The notes below the pieces were generated by a model. That model was not told where the DNA came from, made no database searches, and worked only from the letters and a program-made list of their open reading frames with translations. DNA of 64,000 nt from assembly GCA_016715985.1 (NCBI GenBank), contig JADJXD010000001.1, positions 2,232,001-2,296,000 on the forward strand, read 5' to 3'. The position numbers were made by a program, and so were the translations under genes. Shown piece by piece: positions 37,901-46,931 of the stretch. This DNA comes from Saprospiraceae bacterium. GTDB taxonomy: Bacteria; Bacteroidota; Bacteroidia; Chitinophagales; Saprospiraceae. Numbering within the stretch: position 1 is the stretch's first letter; each line of letters starts with the position of its first letter.

Positions 37901-38292
37901 AAAATATCCAATAGTCCATCATTATTTATATCCACTACACTGACTCCGGTGGACCAACCTCCATCATTAATTATGCGGGCATTGGTTGAAACATCATCAA
38001 ACTTTAAATTGCCTTTATTGATATAGAGTTTATTGTCCTTTTGGTTTGCTGTAAAAAACAAATCTATCAATCCATCATTATTAAAATCACCCGCACCGAC
38101 ACCTCCGCCATTATAAAAATAGAGATAATTGAAAATATTAATATCCAGATCTACTGTCAGATCATTGGAAAAATCGATGCCGGTAGATGTATTATCCAAT
38201 AATTCAAACAATGGCTTTTCTGTCTTCTTACAAGAACAGAACCCAACAAACAAAAATATCAAAACTAAAAATCTGATCACGCTGATACTCAT
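34957..38292 (-). CDS. FG-GAP/VCBS and ASPIC/UnbV lipoprotein (CRTAC1-like), copy 1
   Basis: A 1111-residue surface-type lipoprotein; its signal ends in GFCSC (Cys21). It is built as two beta-propeller regions of FG-GAP/VCBS repeats (about 45-505 and 650-1090) around an ASPIC/UnbV domain (about 515-600, with SIVLVWPDNTYEKI). At least twelve calcium-loop motifs of the form DxDxDG are visible, for example DFNNDGLIDLFF, DLDNDGDLDIV and DVNGDGLEDIYFG. It is a paralogue of the next gene upstream (6-bp gap) and belongs to the same locus as susD and susC. The role is unknown, probably binding or processing a ligand imported by the SusCD pair. Its stop lies inside the tandem repeat. Confidence 0.88.
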   Translation of the reverse strand: MSISVIRFLVLIFLFVGFCSCKKTEKPLFELLDNTSTGIDFSNDLTVDLDINIFNYLYFYNGGGVGAGDFNNDGLIDLFFTANQKDNKLYINKGNLKFDDVSTNARIINDGGWSTGVSVVDINNDGLLDIFVSQVGDLLNIKGRNQFFVCTGILEDGTPVYEDKAREMGLDSTGLSTQAVFFDYDMDGDLDMFQLNHSTHKNNTFGQRKSFEGTTHELSGDRLYRNDEGKFVDVSEGSGINRSSIGYGLGVVVSDINMDGLPDLYIGNDFHENDYYYINNGDGTFSDKLTEQMMHTSRFSMGVDAADINNDGYPDVISLDMLPEDPFILKKSEGEDALDIFNFKLGYGYNHQYAKNALQINNRNGTFSDVATYAGVHATDWSWAALLADFDNDGFKDIFVSNGIPKRMNDIDYINFMVQSEVQWKIRTENMEKADLDLIHKLPEIKLYNKFYRNQGALNFEDLEGVIKNNKLSYSNGAIAVDLDNDGDLDIVTNNIDEKAFVYENKSCNRTICDNRGLTINLIGPEKNINAVSAKLLIFLDNEIRSYEKQGVRGFLSSAETPLVIAASGLEKADSIVLVWPDNTYEKISLNSDMTTYRFEYKKGLPLFDFKSLIPEKKITVSLTDLSEKIQCTFVHQENPFVEFNREILIPHAVSNEGPAIAVGDVNGDGLEDIYFGNAKWKESELWFQNADGTFYRSKQEAISLDSTYEDVDAVFIDVDNDGDLDLLVASGGNEYSNNSEYLLSRLYLNDGKGSFTTAKGAFKDIYSTASCILPFDFNNDGFVDLFLGSRAVPWKYGEIPKSYFLQNNGKGQFTDVTDQINAEKGMLGFVTDGKWADMDGDGLSDLVVSLEWDAVSVLYNKGGKFEKKAIGSEKGWWNFIELADLDNDGDLDIIAGNLGLNSRLKASTKEPVSMYYADFDKNDTKEQVLTYYVKGKEIPFANLMELTKQIPPLKKKFLKAEDFAKADLMDIFPKDILSKADKFTANHFETSIYLNDGKGNFTRQTLPIKAQLSSFKSAVVRDINGDKLPDIILGGNFYENNVQMGRYDADYGCVLLNKGNGTFEYTPHNGIQIKGQVRTIRSVSIQKNEYLIFGRNNEKPLFIEVFHKSD

Positions 38293-38298
38293 TACTTA

Positions 38299-41200
38299 TT
38301 ACTTATTTTTGAAAAGATAAGGTTTGTCGTTATTTCTTAAAACAACATAAATTTGTTCGTCTTTCTTTTTTAACATATTGATTTGTCGTGAAACTCCTTT
38401 TATAAATATCCCTGAGTTATGATTATTGACAGCGGTGAAATTGCCTTTCTTGTCATTTATCAAAACTATCCCGTTATTACAATCCGCTTGACCAAATTGG
38501 GGTTGAAATCCATTTTCATTCCCCACCAGAATAAGATCAGAATATCCATCATTGTTAATATCATTTGAAGCGATTGATCTGACATTGGATAATTGTACAT
38601 CCATAGGAAGTTCTTTCATTGTAAATTGTCCATTTCCTTCGTTAACAGCCACATAAGATTTTAAATGAGTGACAGTTTTAATCTCTGCATTCTCAACAGA
38701 TTTTCCAAGCAACTGAAAAATATCTTTTTCTGCATAGTCTTTATATTTTAAGTTCTTCTTCTTCAATATATTAAGCTGATCTACCATCTCACGCTTCATC
38801 ATGACAGGCATATCTCTGCCTTCTACAGTGCGGGACAAAATCTTCTCCGGCATACCATTCCCGTCAAAATCATTTACAAACAACTTTAACGGGAGTTTTG
38901 ATTGATCATGTAAATATCCGTTACATCCTGAATTGCCCAGAATCAGGTCAAGGTCTCCATCATTGTCAATATCTACGGGATAAACAGATTGCCAGAATCC
39001 GTGGTATTCTTTCAAAGATGTATTTACTTCCACAAAAGTGACGCCGTTATATCTGAAAAGTCGTGGTGTCATCCATTCTCCCACCACCAGCAATTCCTGA
39101 CTTTTTGCACCTTCAATGTCCACCCAAACAGCATCTGTAATCATACCGGCATATGCAAGTTCTGATTTTCCGGATATCAAAATTTCTCTGTATTTTCCAT
39201 TTCCTATATTTTCATAAAGAAAATTTCTTGGATTGACGCCATATTCTCCGGGATATGAACGGGATGCAACAAACAGATCCAAATCACCATCCTGGTCAAA
39301 GTCAATTGCCAACGCTTTGGAAGTGTTCATCCCATTGGCTGGCAACGCCTGATAATCAATTTCAAAATCATTTTTACCATTATTGATATACAACCGATCC
39401 TGCATTTCACTTGCCGTCGGTGGAGCCTGATTACCCCCGGAACCCACAAATAAATCCATATGTCCGTCCCCATTAGCATCAAAAAATAAAGCTTCTGTAT
39501 CTTCCCAATCTTTAAATTTTTCAAAAACCGCTACATTTCTTTTTATAAATCCTTTTGCCGAACCAAAATATAATTGACCTGCCTGTCCTTTTGCACCACA
39601 GATATAAATATCATCATACCCATCCTTATTCAGGTCTGCAATTGCGGATTTCGGGCCTTCCTTTGACAACATCTGAGGAATATTTCTTTCGTAATAAAAG
39701 TCAATATACTCGTTTTCAAGATGGTCTTCAAAATTGGATTCCTGTTCAGTAAATAAAGGAATGGTATTGTCTGACTGCTTATGAATCAGGTTTTCAATTT
39801 CTGATTTATTGTAAATATGATACCGGTCTGTTTCAGGCTTCAATATCAATGAATAACTTTTGTCCGGCCAGATTATCCGTATAGAGTCAATGATATTTTG
39901 ATCTCCCAAACCAAAATTAATACGCATATCCATGGATGACTGAAATCCTCTGTTTGGAATGTGTTCCCTTCTGAGGATGGTTTCTCCTATATAAAGTTCT
40001 ACAATGGATCCAATAGCATCTATGTTGGGCTTTTCAGCTTTCAAAGTCATTCCGATAAAATGATGCTTATTCATTGATTCTGAATTGTTTCTGTACAAAG
40101 AGGCCGGTTGATTTACATTATTTATAATCAGGTCCAGGTCTCCGTCATTATCCAGATCTCCGTAAGCTGCTCCATTTGAAAATGTCTTTTCACGCAGTCC
40201 CCACAAATCAGAAACAGTTTCAAATCTGAGATCACCCTTATTCCTGAAAGCCATATTCTGAATCGGTTTTGATGGCATTCGGTTGAGTACTGAATCCAAC
40301 TGTTCTTTTTCTCCCGTCAACACCATTTTCTGAATAATGTCATTTGCAAAAAAGTCAATAAAATCCTGATCTATCACTTCATGATAAATTCCATTACACA
40401 CAAAGATATCTGATAACATATCCTGATCAGCGTCAAACATCAAAGCTCCCCAACTCCAATCTGAAGCCGAAACTCCACTATAAAAAGCAGTTTCCCTGAA
40501 CTTTCCTTTCCCGCTATTTACCTGAAGCGTATTTTGCATATACTGATTATAAAATCCGTTTTTTATCTTCAGGTTGTGCACATTTATATTGTCAAAAGTG
40601 GAAGTGGTTTTCAGTCTGAATTCGTCATTGGGCAACATATCCGTCACAAATATTTCGGGAGCTCCGTCATTATTCAGATCTGCCATGTCCGCGCCCATAG
40701 ATGAAAGACTTACATGGCCCATTCTGTCTTCGAGCTCTTCGCTAAATGTTCCATTTCCCTGATTGATATAAAGGTAGTCCCTTTCAAAAAAATCATTGGA
40801 TACATATATATCCGGCAAATAATCACCATTTACATCTCCTACTGTCACACCCAGTCCAAAGCCTATAAGACTTCCATAGATACCTGCTTTTTCACTGACA
40901 TCTGTAAAATACCCATCATTATTCTGAAGTAATTTATCACCACCCCCCTTCAGAAAATCCTTAACCGGCCAGTCTGCAGCTCTGAGTTCGCGTTTATTGG
41001 AATAATTTAAGGTATTGACAGGAATAAAAGAATTATTAAGTATATAGACATCCAGATCTCCATCCAGATCATAGTCAAAAAAAACGGCATGGGTTGTATA
41101 TCCGTTGTCATCTAGCCCAAACTTTGCTGCTGATTCCGTAAAAGTTCCATCCCCGTTATTCATATAAAGGGAATTTCTTGCGTCACTGCCTTCTCTGTAA

Positions 41201-41646
41201 CCGGCATTGCAGACGTAGATATCAAGATAACCATCATTATTTAAATCAATCATTGAAACCCCGGTACTCCACTTATTTACATCTGCTATACCCGCTGTCT
41301 CAGTTACATCCTTAAACTTCCAGTTCCCTTCGTTGATGTACAACTTATTCTCTCCCATATTGGAAGTAAAAAAGATATCCTGAAGTCCGTCATTGTTAAC
41401 ATCTCCTATAGCCACCCCTCCACCATTATAAAAATTGCGATAACTGAAAATATTAAATTTCGGGGAGTTTCTGACAGTATTCTCAAAATCAATTCCCGTA
41501 ATTTCTGTCGTTAAATTCGTAAACAATACAGGATCCTCTTTTGCCTGTTGCTTACAAGATGTTGTAGTAAGCATGGTGAAAAACAGTAGAAAAATAATGC
41601 AGTAATGAAATACCTGCAATCGAAATTCAATGTATTGTATAAGCAT
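38299..41646 (-). CDS. FG-GAP/VCBS and ASPIC/UnbV lipoprotein (CRTAC1-like), copy 2
   Basis: A 1115-residue paralogue of the following gene with the same plan: lipoprotein signal ending TTTSC (Cys31), first propeller (about 50-510), ASPIC/UnbV domain (about 530-605, with GFQSSMDMRINFGLGDQ and RIIWPDKSYSL), second propeller (about 650-1095). About twelve DxDxDG calcium loops are visible, such as DVNNDGLQDIFF, DYDLDGDLDVYI and DINNDGYSDLIL. It lies downstream of susD but after an intrinsic terminator, with its own TATATTTG box 23 bp before the ATG. It is therefore probably read both by readthrough and from its own promoter. The ligand is unknown. Confidence 0.88.
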   Translation of the reverse strand: MLIQYIEFRLQVFHYCIIFLLFFTMLTTTSCKQQAKEDPVLFTNLTTEITGIDFENTVRNSPKFNIFSYRNFYNGGGVAIGDVNNDGLQDIFFTSNMGENKLYINEGNWKFKDVTETAGIADVNKWSTGVSMIDLNNDGYLDIYVCNAGYREGSDARNSLYMNNGDGTFTESAAKFGLDDNGYTTHAVFFDYDLDGDLDVYILNNSFIPVNTLNYSNKRELRAADWPVKDFLKGGGDKLLQNNDGYFTDVSEKAGIYGSLIGFGLGVTVGDVNGDYLPDIYVSNDFFERDYLYINQGNGTFSEELEDRMGHVSLSSMGADMADLNNDGAPEIFVTDMLPNDEFRLKTTSTFDNINVHNLKIKNGFYNQYMQNTLQVNSGKGKFRETAFYSGVSASDWSWGALMFDADQDMLSDIFVCNGIYHEVIDQDFIDFFANDIIQKMVLTGEKEQLDSVLNRMPSKPIQNMAFRNKGDLRFETVSDLWGLREKTFSNGAAYGDLDNDGDLDLIINNVNQPASLYRNNSESMNKHHFIGMTLKAEKPNIDAIGSIVELYIGETILRREHIPNRGFQSSMDMRINFGLGDQNIIDSIRIIWPDKSYSLILKPETDRYHIYNKSEIENLIHKQSDNTIPLFTEQESNFEDHLENEYIDFYYERNIPQMLSKEGPKSAIADLNKDGYDDIYICGAKGQAGQLYFGSAKGFIKRNVAVFEKFKDWEDTEALFFDANGDGHMDLFVGSGGNQAPPTASEMQDRLYINNGKNDFEIDYQALPANGMNTSKALAIDFDQDGDLDLFVASRSYPGEYGVNPRNFLYENIGNGKYREILISGKSELAYAGMITDAVWVDIEGAKSQELLVVGEWMTPRLFRYNGVTFVEVNTSLKEYHGFWQSVYPVDIDNDGDLDLILGNSGCNGYLHDQSKLPLKLFVNDFDGNGMPEKILSRTVEGRDMPVMMKREMVDQLNILKKKNLKYKDYAEKDIFQLLGKSVENAEIKTVTHLKSYVAVNEGNGQFTMKELPMDVQLSNVRSIASNDINNDGYSDLILVGNENGFQPQFGQADCNNGIVLINDKKGNFTAVNNHNSGIFIKGVSRQINMLKKKDEQIYVVLRNNDKPYLFKNK

Positions 41647-41668
41647 TATTTCTTAATTAATTGGCCTG

Positions 41669-41676
41669 CAAATATA
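41669..41676 (-). promoter_or_regulatory. -7 promoter box (TATATTTG) of the FG-GAP lipoprotein pair
   Basis: TATATTTG on the minus strand fits TAnnTTTG and ends 22 bp before the ATG at 41646. It comes directly after the terminator that closes the susCD transcript, which supports a separate start for the two lipoprotein genes. No clear -33 element was seen. Confidence 0.55.
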
Positions 41677-41680
41677 CAAA

Positions 41681-41706
41681 AAAAGGGCATCTGTTGATGC
41701 CCTTTT
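41681..41706 (-). terminator. Intrinsic terminator after susD
   Basis: AAAAGGGCATC-TGTT-GATGCCCTTTT is a perfect 11-bp stem with a 4-nt loop, followed on the minus strand by a run of T. It lies 28 bp after the susD stop. Confidence 0.9.
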
Positions 41707-41733
41707 TATAGTATTCAAATTTTACAAATTATC

Positions 41734-43251
41734 CTAATAACCAGGATTTTGCTTTAAGTTTGGATTAACTGCAAGGTTTGTCGGAGGAATGGCAAAAACC
41801 AATCTTTCCGGACCTGAAGCAGGTTTTCCTTGCCAGGGCTGTAACCATTTTCCGAATCGGATCAAATCCTGTCTTCTGTGACCTTCCCAGTATAATTCTC
41901 GTCCTCTTTCAGCTAATAACTGATCAAGACTTAAAGACCCTAAAGTGGAAGCTCCTCTTTTTGTTCTGATTTCATTTACGATCGTTAATGCACCACCTGC
42001 GTTTCCTGTACGAAGTAAAGCTTCTGCTTTCATTAAAAGAACATCAGCATATCTGAAAAAGACATAATCATTATCTGAATTATCACCATTATTGTAGTCA
42101 ATGGGGTATTTCACAACCCTGATACCTGTCACTTCAAGATTATTTCCTGTTTCAACAGGAGCAACTTCTTTGGTAAAGGAAAGTGGATTTCCTTTTCTGT
42201 CCAACAATGCCGTACCATTTTCATCAAATTGCTGTCCAAATAAAAGCCCGGCTTTTATACCACCAACATTTGTCATGCCGGGATAATCAGCAGTTAAACG
42301 ATTGTCATTAGCTTCAAAGCTATCATAAAAATCACCTAATGTAGTAAATCCATTCCAACCACTTGGGTTTTGATTATAGTGAAGAGTACAGAACCATCTT
42401 GAACGAACGTTTCCACTACTGGATCCACCTTGATTTTCGCCAGTCCAGATATTTTCAGTTGAGATCTGATCATTATTCGGAGCAAAATTGTCAAAATAAT
42501 TATTTGCTAATGAATATTTACCACTATTGATCAGTTGATCTGCTAATGTCACTACCTGGCCCATATCTGCAGCAGGAAAAGTTGGTGTTGCACGATTTGA
42601 AAAAGTACCTTTATTCAGGTAACACTTCATTAATAATGTTCTGGCAGCATCTTTATTAGCTCTGTTAACCGGACCTTCAGGAAGATCATTGATGATAGCA
42701 TTCAATTCAGAAATTACGAAATCTATCGCCTGATCTCCAGTTAAAACGGTGGGGGCTTCCAATAAATTTCCGCCCGGCTCTCTGAAAGGTACCTGATTCC
42801 ATGCATCTGCCACTGAAAACATAACAAAAGCTCTGATATATCGTGCCTCTGCAGCCTGTCGTGGTGTTACTGGAAAAGTTAAAATATTAGTTGTTGTAAA
42901 GACAACTTCCAATAACGAATTGAATGTTGCTTCCAGAAATGAATGATCAGTTCCCCAGGAATGTGTGTGAAGTACCCTCCAAACACCATTATCATCCCAA
43001 TCGCCCCCTCTGGTTGGTCCTAAGGTCTCATCCGATGTATGCTGTTGTGCTGCCCAAAATTGTGCCTGGTCCATAAAAGGCAATCTTAATCCGTCATATG
43101 CCCCTCTTAAAAGTGAGTTGACGTCTGTGTTTTCATTCAGAAATTTTTGAGCTTCTTCTTTTGACAATGTATCTCTTAATTCTTCATTAAGATCAGTACA
43201 TGAAAAGCTTGCGGCTAAAATTCCCAATACTAAAATTTTATTTAATTTCAT
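41734..43251 (-). CDS. susD: SusD/RagB family nutrient-binding lipoprotein
   Basis: An outer-membrane lipoprotein that forms the lid of the SusC channel and binds the ligand. It has 505 residues with the signal ending ASFSC (Cys18). The N-terminal TPR-like helices (EEAQKFLNENTDVNSLLRGAY), RYIRAFVMFSVADAWNQVPF near residue 140, and the C-terminal YVFFRYADVLLMKAEALLRTG plus RGRELYWEGHRRQDLIRFGKW are standard for the family. It lies 18 bp downstream of susC. The ligand cannot be read from the sequence, and no polysaccharide-degrading enzyme is encoded nearby. Confidence 0.95.
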   Translation of the reverse strand: MKLNKILVLGILAASFSCTDLNEELRDTLSKEEAQKFLNENTDVNSLLRGAYDGLRLPFMDQAQFWAAQQHTSDETLGPTRGGDWDDNGVWRVLHTHSWGTDHSFLEATFNSLLEVVFTTTNILTFPVTPRQAAEARYIRAFVMFSVADAWNQVPFREPGGNLLEAPTVLTGDQAIDFVISELNAIINDLPEGPVNRANKDAARTLLMKCYLNKGTFSNRATPTFPAADMGQVVTLADQLINSGKYSLANNYFDNFAPNNDQISTENIWTGENQGGSSSGNVRSRWFCTLHYNQNPSGWNGFTTLGDFYDSFEANDNRLTADYPGMTNVGGIKAGLLFGQQFDENGTALLDRKGNPLSFTKEVAPVETGNNLEVTGIRVVKYPIDYNNGDNSDNDYVFFRYADVLLMKAEALLRTGNAGGALTIVNEIRTKRGASTLGSLSLDQLLAERGRELYWEGHRRQDLIRFGKWLQPWQGKPASGPERLVFAIPPTNLAVNPNLKQNPGY

Positions 43252-43269
43252 TTCTTTAAATTTTTTATT

Positions 43270-46218
43270 TTATAATGAAAAATTAAATCCAAGGATGATT
43301 GTTCTTGCACTTGGATAAGGAATATATTCTATTCCAAAAGACGGAATACCATTGAAATCATTAACTGTATTTACTTCCGGATCAAATCCACTGTATTTTG
43401 TGAAAACAAGTAAGTTTTGACCTGTCAGATAAACACGTGCATTTCTGAGATTTGAACCGATATTGCCTAATCCGTATGACAATGTTGCATTTGCCAGTTT
43501 TAAATAACTTCCATCTTCAAGATATCTGTTGGAAGATTTAATAGCATTTGCAGTCGATTCCTGAACAGGTTGTCCCAATAAATTTGCATCTACATTTCTT
43601 GTGCCTAAATTTGTGATAGGCAGTACAGTGTTCTGAGTGTTATTATAAACATCCTGACCTAATGCACCATTAAAATTAAGATTTAAAGACAACTTACCGG
43701 TTTCAACAGTTGTGGAAATACCTAAAAGTGTGGTAGGGTTTGGATTTCCAAGGAATGACAATTTTTCATTGTCTTCATAGATACTCAAACCATCATCTCC
43801 AATACCTACGTGATTTCTAAGATAAAAAGAGTGCAAAGGCTGACCATTTTCAAATCTGTGAATCGTTGCACCTGAAATACCTTGTCCGAACAGCTGACCA
43901 TAAATCAAATTTGGACCAGAGTAGTTCTCAAGTACATTGGATAGGAAAGTAACATTGGCTCCAAGATTCCATCTAAAATTTTCCCGACTTATCATATCTG
44001 CATTTAATGTAAGTTCGACTCCTGAGTTGATTACATTACCCGGTAAATTTACCCAGTATCTCCCCGCCGGTGCTGGTTGAATAGTAGGAAAGTTAAAAAG
44101 CAGATTGGATGTATTTCTATTGAAATAATCAACTGATCCACTTATTTTATAATCCATTATTGCAAAGTCAATACCTGCATTTATAGTGCTGGTAGCCTCC
44201 CACTGAAGATCCGGGTTACCTACATTATCCTGAACGATAGATTGTTCTGTAAATCTGAACCTGTCTAAAGCTGCTCCTGCAGGAAATTCAGAGTTACCTG
44301 TTTTACCCCATCCTAAACGAAGTTTTAAGCTATTAAATGCTCCATCTTTCAGAAAATCTTCATTATGAAGGTTCCATGCAAAAGCCAAAGCGGGGAATAC
44401 TGCGGTTCGGTTATTACTTCCAAACTTACTGGATCCATCTGCTCTTACAGTTGCTGTCAAAAGGTACTTGTCTAAAAGATTGAATGTAGCTCTACCGAAA
44501 TAGGACTGTAACTCAGTAATAGGAGATGCATAACCAAATATGTTTCTGCTACCTGGTATTGTGTTCTGAAGGATAGTTGTATAGTCAAAATCTTCTACAA
44601 TAAAGTCTCTTGCTACAATTCCTGATCCCCTTTCATCAAATTTCTGGTACTCATAACCGGCAACAAAATTGAGGTTCAAGTCGTCTGTCAGCTTATTGTC
44701 ATACGTTAAGGTATGTGTCAAAACCTGAGTGGTTAACCTCTTTTCCTGAACTGCTGCCAATCCACGACCTTCAACGTTCTGAAGATTCAGAAAAGATGCA
44801 ATGTAGGAGTTTCTGCTACCCACTCCTGAATTCATACCATAACTGAATTTGTATGTGAAATGGTCATTTATCTTGTAAGATGGAGAAATATTTGCAAAAA
44901 TATCAAGCGTCTGTGAACGGTCGTTATAAGCATCCAAAATTGCAACAGGATTGAGAGAAGTATTTCCGAATTCAGGAATGATGACAGGAGTTCCATCTGC
45001 GTTGTACATTTTTGAAGTAGGATTCCATTGTAATGCCGCTGCAACAAGATTTCCGGTAAATCCAGCATTCGTTGAAACCGGAACACCATTTTCTCTGGTT
45101 CTGGATGCTATTAAACTAACATCTACAGACAGTCTTTTGGATTTCAAAAACTTATAATTTCCATTTAAGCTGGCATTCAAACGGTTCATATCACTGTTTT
45201 TGATGATACCTTCCTGATTCAGGTATCCAAATCCAAGTCTGTATGACCCATTCTGATTTCCGGCACTTATGGACAGGTTATGGTTTTGAGTAATCCCAGA
45301 TCTTAAAATTTCATCCATTGCATTGACACTTGAACCATAATTTCCCGTAGTCAAGCCATAATCCTGAAGTGCTTGTCTATAACCATCACCATCCAACACA
45401 TCATATCTTTTTACAATGTTACTCACACCTACAGATGCATTAAAATCTATCTGTGGATCTCCCGACTTACCTCTTTTGGTTGTAATTAATACTACACCGT
45501 TTGCCCCTCGTGATCCATAAATCGCTGCAGCAGAAGCATCTTTTAGAATCTGCATGGATTCAATATCAGCAGGGTTGATAAAATTTAATGGATTTGAGCC
45601 AGGAATTGCGCCTAGATCTCCTGCATCCGTTCCTGCTTTTGTAGAAGCTCCACTGAAAGGAATTCCGTCAACAACAAACAAAGGATTGTTGCCCGCCCGA
45701 ATAGAAGAATTACCTCTGATACGAATTGTTGTCTGGCCTCCTGGTTGTCCGGAGTTGTTCAGAATCTGTACACCGGCTGCTTTCCCCTGAATCAACTGAT
45801 CAGTTGATGTTACAAGACCGCCATTAAAATCCTTTGCAGAAATGGATGCCACTGAACCCGTAAGATCTGATCTCTTGACAGAGCCATACCCAACGACAAC
45901 AACTTCATCCAATAATTTTCCGGCAGATAAAGATACATTAATCGTAGAAGAAGCACCTATGGTTATCTCCTGATCTGTATAACCTGCATAAGAAAAAATC
46001 AAAACACTTCCTTCTTCTACTTTAAGTGAGTAGGTTCCGTCAATGTCGGTAATTGTACCTGTTCCGGCACCTTTAATAAGTACGTTTGCTCCGATGAGCG
46101 GCTCGCTGTTGGATGCATCTGTTACAGTTCCGGAGACAGTCTTTTGAGCTGCAACTGAAACCGTAAACCCTGCAAATAACAGCAATGAAAATACGGATTT
46201 AAATAAAAATCTTTTCAT
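43270..46218 (-). CDS. susC: SusC/RagA TonB-linked outer-membrane transporter
   Basis: A TonB-dependent importer of large ligands. It has 982 residues: signal peptide (to VAAQ), a carboxypeptidase-regulatory-like domain (about 28-105, VSGTVTDASNSEPLIGANVLIKG-type, seen in parts), the SusC signature LLDEVVVVGYGSVKRSDLTGS near 105-125, a plug domain (about 115-235 with DASAAAIYGSRGANGVVLITTK), and a 22-strand barrel ending IILGFNFSL. No FecR/sigma-interaction (secretin/TonB N-terminal) extension is present, so regulation is probably through the divergent LacI-type protein rather than an anti-sigma system. Confidence 0.96.
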   Translation of the reverse strand: MKRFLFKSVFSLLLFAGFTVSVAAQKTVSGTVTDASNSEPLIGANVLIKGAGTGTITDIDGTYSLKVEEGSVLIFSYAGYTDQEITIGASSTINVSLSAGKLLDEVVVVGYGSVKRSDLTGSVASISAKDFNGGLVTSTDQLIQGKAAGVQILNNSGQPGGQTTIRIRGNSSIRAGNNPLFVVDGIPFSGASTKAGTDAGDLGAIPGSNPLNFINPADIESMQILKDASAAAIYGSRGANGVVLITTKRGKSGDPQIDFNASVGVSNIVKRYDVLDGDGYRQALQDYGLTTGNYGSSVNAMDEILRSGITQNHNLSISAGNQNGSYRLGFGYLNQEGIIKNSDMNRLNASLNGNYKFLKSKRLSVDVSLIASRTRENGVPVSTNAGFTGNLVAAALQWNPTSKMYNADGTPVIIPEFGNTSLNPVAILDAYNDRSQTLDIFANISPSYKINDHFTYKFSYGMNSGVGSRNSYIASFLNLQNVEGRGLAAVQEKRLTTQVLTHTLTYDNKLTDDLNLNFVAGYEYQKFDERGSGIVARDFIVEDFDYTTILQNTIPGSRNIFGYASPITELQSYFGRATFNLLDKYLLTATVRADGSSKFGSNNRTAVFPALAFAWNLHNEDFLKDGAFNSLKLRLGWGKTGNSEFPAGAALDRFRFTEQSIVQDNVGNPDLQWEATSTINAGIDFAIMDYKISGSVDYFNRNTSNLLFNFPTIQPAPAGRYWVNLPGNVINSGVELTLNADMISRENFRWNLGANVTFLSNVLENYSGPNLIYGQLFGQGISGATIHRFENGQPLHSFYLRNHVGIGDDGLSIYEDNEKLSFLGNPNPTTLLGISTTVETGKLSLNLNFNGALGQDVYNNTQNTVLPITNLGTRNVDANLLGQPVQESTANAIKSSNRYLEDGSYLKLANATLSYGLGNIGSNLRNARVYLTGQNLLVFTKYSGFDPEVNTVNDFNGIPSFGIEYIPYPSARTIILGFNFSL

Positions 46219-46294
46219 GTGGCTTTGATGATTTTGTTAATGAAAAATTAAATTATTTTTGACTTAGTGTAAAACTTACACATATTTCAGACTG

Positions 46295-46302
46295 CAAACT
46301 TA
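46295..46302 (-). promoter_or_regulatory. -7 promoter box (TAAGTTTG) of susC
   Basis: TAAGTTTG followed by C on the minus strand fits TAnnTTTG and would give a leader of about 70 nt before the susC ATG. A weak LacI-like site, AATAACGTTTAC with an AACGTT core, lies at 46473-46484, about 170 bp further upstream. No -33 TTG was seen. Confidence 0.45.
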
Positions 46303-46521
46303 AAAAATATATTCGGACATTGAAAAAATTACTTTAAATTAATTTCTGCATAACACGCAATTAATCTCAATGTTTATAGAAAAAACACCATTTATAAAAA
46401 TTTTATAGTGCATAAACCAAGCCTACCTGCTTTAATTGTGCCTGTTTTTTGTTTATAAAGTCTTAACAAATAAATAACGTTTACACTATTGTAACTGCTG
46501 CTGAAATTTCAAATTATGATT

Positions 46522-46685
46522 AGAGTATGTTTAAAATTCCATTATTTGCCTTCAAGTGGCAAATTTTATTTTATCCAGCGTTATATTTTTTTCGCCGTAG
46601 CTACCGGCTACGACTGCAAAATATGCCTCGTCTAAAATTAAAATTTGCTCACTTTCGCCTAAATATGAAAATTTAAACATACTCT
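46522..46685. mobile_element. MITE-like 164-bp inverted-repeat element
   Basis: Perfect 14-bp terminal inverted repeats, AGAGTATGTTTAAA at 46522-46535 and TTTAAACATACTCT at 46672-46685. The arms continue as an imperfect inverted repeat for about 50 bp on each side. The centre holds a small hairpin, CGTAGC-TACC-GGCTACG-like. There is no open reading frame. The structure matches a non-autonomous MITE or a long REP/BIME-type palindrome. It sits mid-gap between susC and the divergent LacI-type gene. No target-site duplication was clear. Confidence 0.65.
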
Positions 46686-46931
46686 TAGCTATATTTACAT
46701 ATAAATAAGAAAAACTATAAATCTTAACTGATTTTATAAAATATCCTTAATGATATCTGACAGAATGTTTGATTGAAAAAATAAAAGATTTAGAATAAAA
46801 TCAAAATTAAAATTTGGATAATGAACTTACACTTTTATTATATATTCACAATAACATTCTACAAAATACATTGTATCTTAAACTCATGCAATTTTAATTG
46901 ATAATTTTGAAAATATAAAAAATATTTTTAC

